From positions 114,815 through 178,814 of the forward strand of contig JANQLM010000014.1 in the NCBI GenBank assembly GCA_028280635.1: a stretch of 64,000 nt of DNA, in the 5' to 3' direction. Shown here piece after piece: positions 18,211 to 27,440 of this stretch. Source of the DNA: Halieaceae bacterium. Lineage in GTDB: Bacteria; Pseudomonadota; Gammaproteobacteria; Pseudomonadales; Halieaceae. The position numbers and the translations under genes are program-made. The notes beneath the pieces were generated by a model. The model was not told the origin of the DNA. It saw only the letters and a list, made by a program, of their open reading frames with translations, and searched no databases. Position 1 is the stretch's first letter; each line of letters starts with the position of its first letter.

Positions 18211-18642
18211 ATGAACCAGAGCACAAGCCTGCGCTGGCAGCTACAACTGGCGGCGCCCTGCGACGAGGTGTACCGGCTGCTCAGTACTGATGGGGGACGC
18301 GAGAGCTTCTGGGTGGAACACAGCGAGCGGGCAGGCGACCAGTTGCTGTTTTCCTATCCCGGTGGTGAGCAGTTGGCGGCCCGGGTGCTGGCGGAAGACC
18401 CGGGTCGGCTATTCGTGATGAGTCATTTCGACGGCAGCAGGCTGAGTTTTACCCTCAGTGAACGGGACGGGGGCACCCATCTGCTGCTCGAGGAAACCGG
18501 GCTGACTCCGGAAAACTACGTGGAAAACCGTGCGGGCTGGGTATCCGTGCTGATGGCGCTGAAGGCGCGGGCAGAGCATGGGATTGACCTGCGCAACCAT
18601 CATCCGGAGCGGCACTGGAGCGCCGGTTACCCGGACAATTGA
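18211..18642 (+). CDS. SRPBCC (AHSA1-like) domain protein
   Basis: A 143-residue protein with a START/SRPBCC fold of the AHSA1-like type. It opens with LRWQLQLAAPCDEVYRLLST and ends with a C-terminal helix (NRAGWVSVLMALKARAEHGI). Such domains bind hydrophobic ligands or chaperones; no specific partner can be named. The ATG at 18211 is preceded by AGGAGA at 8 nt, better than the in-frame ATGs at 18154 or 18169. The stop abuts the stop of the convergent ygiQ gene with no spacer. Confidence 0.75.
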   Translation: MNQSTSLRWQLQLAAPCDEVYRLLSTDGGRESFWVEHSERAGDQLLFSYPGGEQLAARVLAEDPGRLFVMSHFDGSRLSFTLSERDGGTHLLLEETGLTPENYVENRAGWVSVLMALKARAEHGIDLRNHHPERHWSAGYPDN

Positions 18643-20796
18643 CTATCGACGCCGGCGCCGCGGCGGGTTCTTCGGCAGGCCGGTGTGCTGGGTTTTGAAG
18701 GGCCGGGCCGTGCCAGGCCGGCCAGTCTTGCGTTGTTGCGCGTTCGGCCCGGGCTGGCGCGGTGGGATGAGTTGGTGCTGGCCGTAGCCAATCAGCTTTG
18801 CAAGTCCCATGTCTTTGAGCGCCTTGCGCAGCATCGGCCAGTTGTCCGGGTCGTGGTAGCGCAGGAAGGCCTTGTGCAGGCGCCGCTGGCGCATTCCCTT
18901 GACGGTGGGCATGGCCTCGCCGTCGCGGCGGATGCGGGATAGCGGGTCGCGGCCGGAGTGGTACATGGCGGTGGCAGACGCCATGGGGGAGGGGTAGAAG
19001 GTCTGTACCTGGTCGGCCCGGAAGCCGTTGCGCTTCAGCCACAGGGCGAGGTTCACCATGTCCCGGTCGCTGGTGCCGGGGTGGGCGGCAATGAAGTAGG
19101 GGATCAGGTATTGCTCCTTGCCGGCTTCCTTCGAGTACTTCTCGAACATGGCCTTGAAGGCGTCGTAGGTGCCGATGCCCGGCTTCATCATCTTTGAAAG
19201 CGGGCCATCCTCGGTGTGCTCCGGGGCAATCTTGAGGTAACCGCCGACGTGATGGGTCACCAGCTCTTTGACATAGGCCGGGGTCTGAACTGCCAGGTCA
19301 TAGCGCAGACCGGAAGCGATCAACACCTTCTTGATGCCGGGTAGTTCACGGGTGGCCCGGTATAACTCCACCAGCGGCATCTGGTCGGTGTTGAGATTCT
19401 TGCAGATGCCGGGGTAGACGCAGGACAGCTTGCGGCAGGCGGCTTCGATCTCCTTCGACTTGCAGGCCAGTCGCCACATATTGGCGGTGGGGCCGCCGAG
19501 GTCGCTGATTACGCCGGTAAAACCCGGGGTTTTGTCGCGGATGTCCTCCACTTCCCGGAGGATGGATTCCTGGGAGCGGTTCTGGATGATGCGGCCCTCG
19601 TGCTCGGTGATCGAGCAGAAGGTACAGCCGCCGAAGCAGCCGCGCATGATGTTCACTGAAAAGCGAATCATCTCCCAGGCGGGAATCCTGGCATCGCCGT
19701 AGCGGGGGTGGGCGACCCGCTGGTAGGGCTGTTCGAACACCCAGTCCATCTCCGGTGTGGTCAGCGGGATGGGCGGCGGGTTCAGCCACACTTCGCGATC
19801 GCCGTGAGCCTGCACCAGGGGGCTGGCATTGTAGGGATTGGTCTCCTTGTGCAGCACCCGGGAGGCGTGCGCGTACAGCACCGGGTCGTCTTTGACCTGC
19901 TCATAGGAGGGAATGCGAATCACCGTCCTGCCTGAACGCTTGAGGCTGGATTGTCGCGGCACCAGCTTGATGGGCTCGGGAGGAATTTCCTCCTCCTGTG
20001 TTTCTTTTGCCGTGTCGCAGGTCGCCGGCGACTCCATGGCGTAGGGGTCCGGGTGGGCATCTACCGGCCCCACCGGGTCCACGTCGCTGGAGTCGATCAC
20101 CCGCCACTCGTCCGGTACACGCTTGCGCACAAAAGCGGTGCCGCGCAGGTCGCGAATCTGGTGGATGGGTTCCCCCGCCGCCAGCCGGTGGGCCAGGTCG
20201 ACGATAGCGCGCTCGGCATTGCCGTACAGCAGGATGTCGGCGCGGCTGTCGAGCAGGATGGAGCGGCGAATCTTGTCGCTCCAGTAATCGTAGTGGGCAA
20301 TGCGGCGCAGGCTGGCCTCGATGGAGCCGATCACCAGCGGCACGTCTTTGTAGGCTTCCCGCACCCGCTGGCTGTAGACGATCACCGCCCGGTCCGGGCG
20401 CTTGCCGCCGACATTGCCCGGAGTGTAGGCGTCGTCGTTGCGGCGCTTACGATCGGCGGTGTAGCGGTTGATCATGGAATCCATATTGCCGGCGGCGATG
20501 CCGAAGAACAGTTTGGGCTTGCCCAGCGCCTTGAAGGGCTCAGCGCTGTCCCATTCCGGCTGGGCGATGATGCCCACCCGGAAGCCCTGGGCTTCGAGCA
20601 CCCGGCCGATCACCGCCATGCCGAAGCTGGGGTGGTCTACATAGGCATCGCCAGTGACGATAATGATGTCGCAGGAGTCCCAGCCGAGCTGGTCCATCTC
20701 TTCCCGGCTCATGGGCAGGAACGGGGCCACACCAAAACACTCCGCCCAGTACTTGCGGTAGTCATAGATCGGGGTGGGAAGGGCTGGCGCGTTCAC
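18643..20796 (-). CDS. ygiQ: YgiQ family radical SAM protein
   Basis: The 717-residue protein matches the YgiQ (UPF0313) family. It has an N-terminal B12-binding-like region ([20 protein letters not shown]) and a radical SAM core with CFGGCTFC as the [4Fe-4S] cysteine triad in [18 protein letters not shown]. The long C-terminal part contains [19 protein letters not shown] Lys/Arg-rich tail closes the protein. The reaction is unknown in the family. The gene starts at GTG behind GAGGT and is followed upstream, 30 nt away, by the ion-channel gene on the same strand, so the two may be co-transcribed. Confidence 0.9.
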   Translation of the reverse strand: MNAPALPTPIYDYRKYWAECFGVAPFLPMSREEMDQLGWDSCDIIIVTGDAYVDHPSFGMAVIGRVLEAQGFRVGIIAQPEWDSAEPFKALGKPKLFFGIAAGNMDSMINRYTADRKRRNDDAYTPGNVGGKRPDRAVIVYSQRVREAYKDVPLVIGSIEASLRRIAHYDYWSDKIRRSILLDSRADILLYGNAERAIVDLAHRLAAGEPIHQIRDLRGTAFVRKRVPDEWRVIDSSDVDPVGPVDAHPDPYAMESPATCDTAKETQEEEIPPEPIKLVPRQSSLKRSGRTVIRIPSYEQVKDDPVLYAHASRVLHKETNPYNASPLVQAHGDREVWLNPPPIPLTTPEMDWVFEQPYQRVAHPRYGDARIPAWEMIRFSVNIMRGCFGGCTFCSITEHEGRIIQNRSQESILREVEDIRDKTPGFTGVISDLGGPTANMWRLACKSKEIEAACRKLSCVYPGICKNLNTDQMPLVELYRATRELPGIKKVLIASGLRYDLAVQTPAYVKELVTHHVGGYLKIAPEHTEDGPLSKMMKPGIGTYDAFKAMFEKYSKEAGKEQYLIPYFIAAHPGTSDRDMVNLALWLKRNGFRADQVQTFYPSPMASATAMYHSGRDPLSRIRRDGEAMPTVKGMRQRRLHKAFLRYHDPDNWPMLRKALKDMGLAKLIGYGQHQLIPPRQPGPNAQQRKTGRPGTARPFKTQHTGLPKNPPRRRRR

Positions 20797-20826
20797 GGGT
20801 ACCTCGTGGACTGGCTCGGTGTTGAC

Positions 20827-21657
20827 TCAGCTTGGCTCCCTGTCCGGGAAGCGGTCGCCGCAGTATTTGCAGTAGCGGGCGTCCAGGTCGTGGCCACTGC
20901 GTTCACAGTTGCGGCAGTTGATACGGGATTTCTCCCGCCCGATCTCCTGGGCCAGCTCGGCGGTGATTATACCCGTTGGTACCGCAATAATCGCGTAGCC
21001 AATCAGCATGCCGCAGGCGGCGATGGTGCGCCCGAGAGCGGTGTGTGGCACCACGTCGCCGTAACCCACCGTAGAGATGGTGACGATGGCCCAGTAGATG
21101 CTTTCTGGGATGCTGCCAAAGCCGTTGACCGGCCCCTCGATCACGTACATCAGGCAGCCGAATATCGTCATTAAAACCAGCATCAGCGAAAAGAACACGA
21201 AGATCTTGCGGCGCGAGTTGCTCAGTGCGCGCGCCAGCACATTAGCTTCGCTGAGAAACTGCAGTAGCCGCAGCACCCGGAAGATGCGCAGGATGCGAAT
21301 CAGGCGCACCACCAGCAGCGAGTTGGCGCCGGGGATGATCATCGCCAGGTAGGTGGGCAGTATCGCCAGCAGATCGACAATGCCGAAGGCGCTGACTGCA
21401 TAGCGCTTGCGGTTGGGCGAGCACCACAGGCGAGTGAAGTACTCGACGGTAAAGATGATGGTGAAGCCCCACTCGATCTGCAGGAACAGCTCACCGTAGG
21501 CCGCGTGGTAGTCGGGTATGGAATCGAGCAGCACCACGGTAACGCTGGCGAGGATCAGCGCGATCAGCGTGAGATCGAAATTGCGCCCCGGCCCTCGGGA
21601 GGTGCCGAATATGACGTCGTAGAACTTCTTCTGCAGCGCGGTTTGTTCTCTGACCAT
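20827..21657 (-). CDS. Voltage-gated potassium channel with C-terminal zinc ribbon
   Basis: A 276-residue six-segment channel. It has S1-S3 in the first 110 residues, an S4 voltage sensor with regularly spaced arginines (RLIRILRIFRVLRLLQ, about 118-133) and a pore loop bearing the K+ filter TVGYGD (196-201), followed by S6. After S6 comes a short tail with four cysteines (C248, C251, C263, C266) spaced as a zinc ribbon, which is not part of the standard KvAP-like fold. The inner membrane is the expected location. The ATG at 21657 lies next to a palindromic repeat. Confidence 0.9.
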   Translation of the reverse strand: MVREQTALQKKFYDVIFGTSRGPGRNFDLTLIALILASVTVVLLDSIPDYHAAYGELFLQIEWGFTIIFTVEYFTRLWCSPNRKRYAVSAFGIVDLLAILPTYLAMIIPGANSLLVVRLIRILRIFRVLRLLQFLSEANVLARALSNSRRKIFVFFSLMLVLMTIFGCLMYVIEGPVNGFGSIPESIYWAIVTISTVGYGDVVPHTALGRTIAACGMLIGYAIIAVPTGIITAELAQEIGREKSRINCRNCERSGHDLDARYCKYCGDRFPDREPS

Positions 21658-21704
21658 TTTCAGGGATTCACATGTGGTGTGAGATCGGTGACAGTGTCCA
21701 ACAG

Positions 21705-21750
21705 GGGGACAGTTTACTTAATTCCGTGGTGAATTAAGTAAACTGTCCCC
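21705..21750. repeat. Perfect palindromic repeat with 20-bp arms
   Basis: The left arm, ggggacagtttacttaattc (21705-21724), and its exact reverse complement (21731-21750) flank a 6-nt loop. It sits in the 137-nt region between two divergent genes, where no terminator is expected. Its low GC content contrasts with both flanks. Perfect palindromes carrying GGGGACAGTTTACT are, to my recollection, associated with REP-associated tyrosine transposases; no such transposase gene is in the window, so this would be a non-autonomous copy. Confidence 0.75.
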
Positions 21751-21794
21751 AAAACGCAACACGCGTATCCATCGCCAACGCCCGGAGATTTGAT

Positions 21795-22580
21795 GTGAAA
21801 CTCGACCAGTACCAGGTCAGTGCCTTCAGCCAACAGCCCTTTGCCGGTAACCCCGCCGCCGTGGTGCCGCTGGAATCCTGGCTGCCCGACAAGACCATGT
21901 TGGCTATCGCCGCCGAGAACAACCTCTCAGAGACCGCCTTCTATCTACCTGAAGCCGACGGCTTCGGCCTGCGTTGGTTTACCCCCGAAGTGGAGGTCGA
22001 ACTGTGTGGCCACGCTACCCTCGCTACCGCCCACGTGCTCTTCAACGAGCTTGATCACGCCGCCGACAGCATCCGCTTCACTACAAAATTCTCAGGTGAC
22101 CTGTTTGTGTCCCGCGATGAGCGTGGTATCTGCATCGATCTGCCCGCTCATGCCATCCACGAAACCGATATCCACCCGGCCATCGGTGAGGCGCTCAACG
22201 GTGTGCCCAGCGCCGCCTATGCCGCGCCGTCCTGGGTCTACCTGTTCGACAGCGAAGACCAGGTGCGTGCCCTGGCCCCGGACTTCCGCGCCCTGCTGGT
22301 GGCTTCGGACCTGCCGGTGATCGTCACCGCGCCAGGTGATGAGGTGGACTTCGTGTCGCGCTTCTTTGGGCCCCAGGTAGGGATAGATGAAGACCCGGTC
22401 ACCGGCTCGGCGCACTGCGCGCTGGTGCCGCTGTGGGCGGGAAAGCTGGGCAAGACCGAACTGACTGCAAAGCAGCTATCAAAGCGCGGCGGCGATCTGC
22501 TGTGTGAGCTGAGAGGTGATCGGGTATTGCTGCGCGGCCAGGCGCTGACATTCCTGCGTGGCCAGATCGACGTCGACTAG
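21795..22580 (+). CDS. PhzF family isomerase
   Basis: The 261-residue protein belongs to the PhzF/YddE family of diaminopimelate-epimerase-fold isomerases. Motifs are the N-terminal VSAFSQQPFAGNPAAVV, the catalytic-Glu region NNLSETAFYL (Glu near residue 45), the ELCGHATLATAHVLF segment and DPVTGSAHCALVPLW. PhzF itself isomerises a phenazine precursor, but most homologues have unknown substrates and no phenazine genes are nearby. The start is GTG with GGAG 8 nt upstream. It ends 4 nt from the convergent response-regulator gene. Confidence 0.88.
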   Translation: MKLDQYQVSAFSQQPFAGNPAAVVPLESWLPDKTMLAIAAENNLSETAFYLPEADGFGLRWFTPEVEVELCGHATLATAHVLFNELDHAADSIRFTTKFSGDLFVSRDERGICIDLPAHAIHETDIHPAIGEALNGVPSAAYAAPSWVYLFDSEDQVRALAPDFRALLVASDLPVIVTAPGDEVDFVSRFFGPQVGIDEDPVTGSAHCALVPLWAGKLGKTELTAKQLSKRGGDLLCELRGDRVLLRGQALTFLRGQIDVD

Positions 22581-22584
22581 TCCG

Positions 22585-23292
22585 CTATTGCATGCCCAGA
22601 ATGCTTAGCACGGTCTCGCGGTAGGCGTCGCTGATCGGGAGTTCGATATCTCCAATCTCTACATCCTGGCGGGTGACAGCACTGATGCGGGCCTGGTTGA
22701 CGAGGTAGGAGCGGTGTATGCGCAGGAAGCCGGGGCCCAGCTTCTCGGCAAAGCCACCCAGGGTGCTCTTCACGATATGGCGCTGGCTGGGTGTGTGGAC
22801 TTCCAGATAGTCCTTCATGCCGCGCACGTAGAGAATGTCTTCTCGCCGCAGGCGGATGTTCTTGCGGTCCACTCGGATGAACAGGTCATCCGCAGGCCGC
22901 TGCGGTTCAGGCGCAGTGTCCTTCGCACCATCCGCCTGGGCCAGGAATCGCTGTATCGCCTTGAAGAAGCGTGAAAACACAATGGGTTTGAGCAGGTAGT
23001 CCACCGCTTCCAGTTCGAAGCCCTCTACTGCGTAATCCCGGTAGGCGGTGGTGAAAACTACCGCGGGAGCCTGCCCGAGGCTGTGATAAAAATCCGTGCC
23101 TTTCATCACGGGCATCTCAATATCCAGGAACATCAGGTCAACGGACCGCTCTTCCAACACCTGGCTGGCTTCGATAGCACTGGCGCAGGAGGCCACCAGC
23201 TCGAACTGGGGCAGGTGCGCCAGGTGCGATGCAATCAGCTCGCGGCCGAGGACTTCATCGTCAACGACGATGCAGGAATAAGGTTTTGACAT
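22585..23292 (-). CDS. LytTR-family response regulator
   Basis: A 235-residue two-component regulator. The receiver domain (1-120) has the acidic pocket DDE (11-13), the phosphorylation site Asp57 in FLDIEMP and a conserved Lys in LLKP. The C-terminal LytTR DNA-binding domain (about 135-232) contains FIRVDRKNIRL and FLRIHRSYLVNQ. It is homologous to LytR/AlgR/YehT-type regulators that bind paired direct repeats. The gene overlaps the histidine kinase gene by 58 nt, so the two are translated as a unit. Confidence 0.9.
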   Translation of the reverse strand: MSKPYSCIVVDDEVLGRELIASHLAHLPQFELVASCASAIEASQVLEERSVDLMFLDIEMPVMKGTDFYHSLGQAPAVVFTTAYRDYAVEGFELEAVDYLLKPIVFSRFFKAIQRFLAQADGAKDTAPEPQRPADDLFIRVDRKNIRLRREDILYVRGMKDYLEVHTPSQRHIVKSTLGGFAEKLGPGFLRIHRSYLVNQARISAVTRQDVEIGDIELPISDAYRETVLSILGMQ

Positions 23293-24356
23293 GGCTGATT
23301 GAGCACGAGTTGGGCGACGTGTCGCTTTTCATCCTGGGTGATGGTGAGTTGGTGGGCGTTGGGGCACTGCAGTGCAAGCTGACGGCGCAGATTGCCCAGC
23401 CCAATGGCATTGCCGCTCCTGCCGGCGTCCGCGGCGCCCGGCGGCACGGAGTTGCGAACCTCAAAACTCAGCTTTTGATCATCCTCGGTTAGCGAAATCG
23501 ATATGTATTCCTCACGCAAGGATTTTGCCACACCGTGTTTGAAGGCGTTCTCCAGCAGGGTGAGAAACAAAAGCGGCGGTACCTGCTGATCGAGAGAGGC
23601 CCGGTTGCTGAACTCGATATGCAGGCGATCTCCGAACCTGAGTTCCTCCAGGGCAATATAGGCCTCGATCATCGCTACTTCTTCGCGCAGGGACACAAGA
23701 GGTTCACTGCCGTGGTGCAGCACGTAGTCGAGAATGCTCGACAGTCGCGCCACGGCCTGGGCAGTTTGCGGTGATCGCTTTATCGCCAGGGCATAGATGT
23801 TGTTCAGCGTGTTGAAAACAAAGTGCGGATTGAGCTGACTCTTGAGCGCCTCAAGCTCGGCGGCCCGCTGCCGCTCCCGCAACGCCAGCACCGCTCGCTG
23901 TTGCTGGTAGTAGTTCACGCCGATCAGCACCGCTGCCGGGAAGGCCAGGTGGGGCACCTTCAGCAACAGAAGGTATTTGCTCAGGTAGGAAAACCCCAGT
24001 CGCTGCAGCAGTCCTATATCGGCCAGGTGCTTCTGGTAGTAGGCGCCGTAGGTGGTGGGGTAGGCGTCTTCCAGGTACAGGTAGCTGACCAGGACATTGA
24101 TTTGTGTGGCGATCACCAGCAGCAGAAGAAACAGGCCGAGGAACCGCAATGGGGCACCCTGGTCGAGCCAGCGCGGAACCAGCAGCCTGACCGCTATCAG
24201 GGCGACCAGCATCTGCAGACCTGTGGCCAGCCCTACAACTTCCAGAATCTCGCGTGGGGACGAGTACTTGTGCCATTCCGGCCCGAGATTGACGACGACA
24301 ACCACAGTCCAGAATATGCCGTAGGCCATCATCTCCCGGGATTTCCAATTGCTCAC
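23235..24356 (-). CDS. LytS/YehU-type sensor histidine kinase
   Basis: The 373-residue kinase has four to five N-terminal membrane segments (about 10-150), a short coiled-coil, then a His_kinase (PF06580-type) domain with phospho-acceptor His178 in LNPHFVFNTLNNI. An ATP-binding domain follows, with the N-box LLENAFKHGV and a glycine motif IGLGNLRRQL. It has no large periplasmic sensor, so it probably senses a membrane-associated signal. The start is GTG. It forms a two-component system with the overlapping LytTR gene, and the divergent SDR-MFS-NTF2 genes are obvious candidate targets. Confidence 0.9.
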   Translation of the reverse strand: MSNWKSREMMAYGIFWTVVVVVNLGPEWHKYSSPREILEVVGLATGLQMLVALIAVRLLVPRWLDQGAPLRFLGLFLLLLVIATQINVLVSYLYLEDAYPTTYGAYYQKHLADIGLLQRLGFSYLSKYLLLLKVPHLAFPAAVLIGVNYYQQQRAVLALRERQRAAELEALKSQLNPHFVFNTLNNIYALAIKRSPQTAQAVARLSSILDYVLHHGSEPLVSLREEVAMIEAYIALEELRFGDRLHIEFSNRASLDQQVPPLLFLTLLENAFKHGVAKSLREEYISISLTEDDQKLSFEVRNSVPPGAADAGRSGNAIGLGNLRRQLALQCPNAHQLTITQDEKRHVAQLVLNQPCQNLIPASSLTMKSSAAS

Positions 24357-24439
24357 GGTCGATCCTGGTTCTGCTGTGTCGCTAGCTTAAGTGAACTGGG
24401 CGAGCGGGTCGACGGCCTGTCGACCAGTCGGGCACTGCC

Positions 24440-24565
24440 GTCGATGAACCGGCCGCTACGGCAGACCAGCACCCCGAATCATCCTTTTGCGATATCCGTC
24501 GATGTATCCATCGCGCCGGTCGATAAACCGTTCTCACCCGGTTTGCGCCGGCTACCGTGTGTTCA
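24440..24565. promoter_or_regulatory. Divergent control region with repeated motifs
   Basis: The 233-nt gap between the histidine kinase and SDR genes holds three related copies of GTCGATRWAYCSG at 24440-24452, 24498-24509 and 24519-24530. It also holds two ACCGT...TCACC elements (24527-24538 and 24552-24565). LytTR regulators usually bind such spaced direct repeats, for example ACCGTTC-type boxes for AlgR. The assignment is speculative. Confidence 0.3.
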
Positions 24566-24589
24566 CCTTTGCACTCACGGGAATACACC

Positions 24590-25549
24590 ATGTCAAGAGT
24601 TTTACTGTTTCTGCTGGCCTTCTGCACAGCGGCCATGTCTCAGGCCAGCGCCGCTGCGGATGCGGCCCATTCCCGGGCGGTACTAGTCACCGGTGCCAGT
24701 TCCGGTATCGGCAGGCAAATGGCGTTGACGCTGGCGGAGCATGGGTTCTTTGTTTACGCCGGGGCTCGCAAGGCCAAAGACATCGATGCGCTCAGCGCGC
24801 TCCCGAACATCCAGGGCATCCGCCTGGATGTAACCCGCCAGGAGGAGATCGACGCGGCTGTGAATACGGTGCGCGCGGCGGGGCGCGGGCTCTATGGACT
24901 GGTCAACAACGCCGGTGTGTTTCTGTTTGATCCGCTGGTCGAGATCAGTGAGCGTGACATGCAGTTTATCTTTGATGTCAATGTATTTGGGCCTTATCGC
25001 GTAACCCGCGCCTTCGCGCCGCTCATTATCGAGAGTCAGGGGCGCATCACCACCACCGGTTCGATCGCCAGTGCCTATGCCGCTCGCCTGTTTGGACCCT
25101 ACAGCATGACCAAGTCGGCGATGGCTTCATATACCGAAGCGCTGGCTTCGGAGATGCGCAAGTTCCAGGTGGCGGTAAGCATTGTCGAGCCGGGCAATTT
25201 CCAGTCCGACATCATGCGAAATATGCAGGGTCGCGTGGTTCAGTCCGGCCCTGTTGAAAAGCCCTCCCGGTACGAACAGGAAATCGCGCGCATGGACGGG
25301 TTTACCCAGGTAGACCGTTCCCATCATGCCGACCCACAGCCGGTGGCGGACGCGGTGCTGCACTTTTTCACCGCGGATCAGCCCAAGCTGCGCTACCTGG
25401 TCACGCCGAATGAGCGAGAGGCGGCGCTGGCAATCCGCGGAACCCTGCGGCGCGCGATCGAGCTTAACCACGACCAGCCGTTCAGCATGAATCGCGACGA
25501 GCTGGTTGCGCTCCTCGACAAGCTGCTGTCATCTCAGGTGAGCCAGTGA
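24590..25549 (+). CDS. Short-chain dehydrogenase/reductase with an export signal
   Basis: The 319-residue protein is a classical SDR with cofactor motif TGASSGIG (34-41), structural motif NNAG and active-site YSMTK preceded by a conserved Ser in TGSIAS. Unlike ordinary cytosolic SDRs, the first 24 residues (LLFLLAFCTAAMSQASAA) look like a signal peptide, implying a periplasmic or membrane-anchored enzyme. The substrate is unknown. The ATG at 24590 is preferred to 24557. It is the first gene of a probable three-gene operon, with its stop overlapping the GTG of the transporter gene by 4 nt. Confidence 0.82.
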   Translation: MSRVLLFLLAFCTAAMSQASAAADAAHSRAVLVTGASSGIGRQMALTLAEHGFFVYAGARKAKDIDALSALPNIQGIRLDVTRQEEIDAAVNTVRAAGRGLYGLVNNAGVFLFDPLVEISERDMQFIFDVNVFGPYRVTRAFAPLIIESQGRITTTGSIASAYAARLFGPYSMTKSAMASYTEALASEMRKFQVAVSIVEPGNFQSDIMRNMQGRVVQSGPVEKPSRYEQEIARMDGFTQVDRSHHADPQPVADAVLHFFTADQPKLRYLVTPNEREAALAIRGTLRRAIELNHDQPFSMNRDELVALLDKLLSSQVSQ

Positions 25550-26898
25550 GTGTTGCGAATAGCTGGCTTGAGAAGCTGACACTGATCAGGCCGGAGGAGC
25601 GGCCCGCGACGCTGCTGTCCTTCATGATGGTTTTTATTCTGATGGCGGCCTACCTGGTACTGCGCCCGGTACGCGACGCCATGGCCAGCGACTGGAGTGA
25701 TGCGGAAGTCAGCCTGCTCTGGAACCTCCAACTGGTGCTGAGTGTTGTGCTGGTCGCCCTGTATAGCATGGCGGTATCGCGTTGGTCGCTGCGCCGGGTT
25801 GTACCCGGCGTATATACGCTGTTTGCACTCAGCTTCCTGGGGTTCTGGCTGGCCACGCCCCTGGTGTCTGACGCCACGCTGCTGGAGAAAGGGTTTTATC
25901 TCTGGGTGGCGGCCTTCAGCCTGTTCAACCTGTCGGTGTTCTGGTCATTCATGAGTGACAGCTTCGATGCGGAACAAAGCCGCAGGCTGTTCGCCATCAT
26001 TGCCACGGGTGCCAGTGCTGGCGCCATTGTGGGGCCTGCCATCCCGGCGCTGTTCGCCGGCTACCTGGGATTGGATCGGCTGATGTTGATTGCTGCCCTG
26101 GGTGTGATGATGGTAGTGCCGCTGATCCTGGCGCTGCAGCGCATGAATTCCACCAGCCCGCGCGGCGGCCCCGACGGCCCGCAGTTTCCCCGCCCCGCGG
26201 AGCGGATCGGCGGGCGCTGGTGGAGTGGCTTTCACGACGTGATCAGCAATCCCTATCTGCGCGCTATCGGGCTTTTCATTCTGCTGTATGTGTTTATCGG
26301 CTCGTTCGTGTACTTCATCCAAAAAAACCTGCTGGCCGAATTCAGCCGGGTGGAGCGCACGCAGATACTCAGCGGCGTGAGCTGGTTGGTGAATACGCTC
26401 ACTTTTGCCTGTGCCCTGCTGGTCACCGGCCGTCTCGTCAATCGCGCCGGGATGGCGTCCACGCTCGCCTGTGTGCCGCTGGCCCTGGTGGTGGGTATGG
26501 CGGCTATCGCCCTGGCGCCGTTGATCGTCGTTTTGCTCGCCGTGGACGTCGCGAGGAGGGTCGGTAACTACGCGGTGACTCGCCCGGCCCGGGAGATGCT
26601 CTTTACCCAGGTGTCTGCAGACCAGCGTTTCAAGGCCAAGCAGGTGCTGGACGTGGTGGTTTATCGTGGCGGCGATGCCGCCAGTGGCTCGCTGTTCGCC
26701 CTGCTCAGCGAGGGGCTGGGTCTGGCGCTGGTGGCGATGGCTGGAATCGGCAGTGTGGTGGCGGGTCTGTGGGCGCTGCTCGGTGTCTACCTGGGCCGCT
26801 GCTACCAGTTCGCCGAAGACGGGCGCCCGCGATCCAGTGGAGCGACAGACGTCGGCCCGGCCATGACGGCTCCCAGCCCCTCTTTGACTCACCCTTAA
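25546..26898 (+). CDS. MFS transporter, NTP/NDP-exchange-like
   Basis: A 450-residue membrane protein with about 12 hydrophobic segments. The N-terminal LVLRPVRDAMASDW and the central FWSFMSDSFDAEQSRRLFAIIATGASAGAIVGP (key part SRRLFAIIATGASAG) are typical of MFS proteins annotated as related to ATP/ADP or NTP/NDP exchange carriers. The true substrate of free-living bacterial members is unclear. The start is GTG, overlapping the SDR stop as GTGA, so expression is coupled. A hydrophilic tail of about 30 residues follows the last helix. Confidence 0.8.
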   Translation: MSVANSWLEKLTLIRPEERPATLLSFMMVFILMAAYLVLRPVRDAMASDWSDAEVSLLWNLQLVLSVVLVALYSMAVSRWSLRRVVPGVYTLFALSFLGFWLATPLVSDATLLEKGFYLWVAAFSLFNLSVFWSFMSDSFDAEQSRRLFAIIATGASAGAIVGPAIPALFAGYLGLDRLMLIAALGVMMVVPLILALQRMNSTSPRGGPDGPQFPRPAERIGGRWWSGFHDVISNPYLRAIGLFILLYVFIGSFVYFIQKNLLAEFSRVERTQILSGVSWLVNTLTFACALLVTGRLVNRAGMASTLACVPLALVVGMAAIALAPLIVVLLAVDVARRVGNYAVTRPAREMLFTQVSADQRFKAKQVLDVVVYRGGDAASGSLFALLSEGLGLALVAMAGIGSVVAGLWALLGVYLGRCYQFAEDGRPRSSGATDVGPAMTAPSPSLTHP

Positions 26899-26911
26899 AC
26901 AGGTATCGAAT

Positions 26912-27427
26912 ATGAAAACCCTGCTATTCCCGATGCTCCTGGGCATTTCCCTTCTCCTTGGTCCGGCGCATCTCAGCGCTGCTCAGGACACCCTGCGCGT
27001 GGAGGCGGAAGTTGATCAGTTCTTCGACCAGTACATCGCGACCTATAACCGGCGCTTTGATAATCCGCAGGCTGATGCGCTGTTTCAAACGGAAATCGTC
27101 GAGCACCTCTATACGCCGCTGCTGCAGGCGCCGCCCGCGCGCCCGCCGCGGGTGCTCGAATCAGCCGAGGCCGTGGGCAGGAACTTCGCGGGATTTGTCG
27201 CCATGCTCGAACGCAAGGGCGTGCAGCGGCTGCAGTGGCAGCAGAAACAGCTCAGGGTGCTTTCCTCGACTCAGGTACTGGCCAACAACGCGGCTCGCGG
27301 GATTGATGCTGCCGGCAACGTCGTCTACGAGACCGTTTCGATATATCTGGTCTACAAGATCGAAGACCGCTGGAAGATCATCAGCTTCAGTCCCTACGGG
27401 ATTGAGAACAGGATCGCGCTCAAGTAG
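26912..27427 (+). CDS. Secreted NTF2/SnoaL-like protein
   Basis: The 171-residue protein has a signal peptide (about 1-23). Its alpha+beta core resembles NTF2-like domains: a helix with VDQFFDQYIATYNRRFDNPQ, then strands ending in VYETVSIYLVYKIEDRWKII. No catalytic residues can be assigned. It follows the transporter gene by 13 nt and closes the SDR-MFS operon, suggesting a periplasmic binding or isomerase function linked to the exported SDR. This functional link is inferred from position only. Confidence 0.7.
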   Translation: MKTLLFPMLLGISLLLGPAHLSAAQDTLRVEAEVDQFFDQYIATYNRRFDNPQADALFQTEIVEHLYTPLLQAPPARPPRVLESAEAVGRNFAGFVAMLERKGVQRLQWQQKQLRVLSSTQVLANNAARGIDAAGNVVYETVSIYLVYKIEDRWKIISFSPYGIENRIALK

Positions 27428-27440
27428 GGCATCCGCATCG

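Noticed and set aside
19951..21174. A 407-codon plus-strand frame across ygiQ and the channel gene
   Set aside because: It spans two confirmed minus-strand genes and their gap and has no recognisable domain.
24440..24530. Three related short repeats as a CRISPR-like array
   Set aside because: Only three imperfect 12-13 bp copies with unequal spacing and no cas genes; a regulator-binding region is more reasonable.
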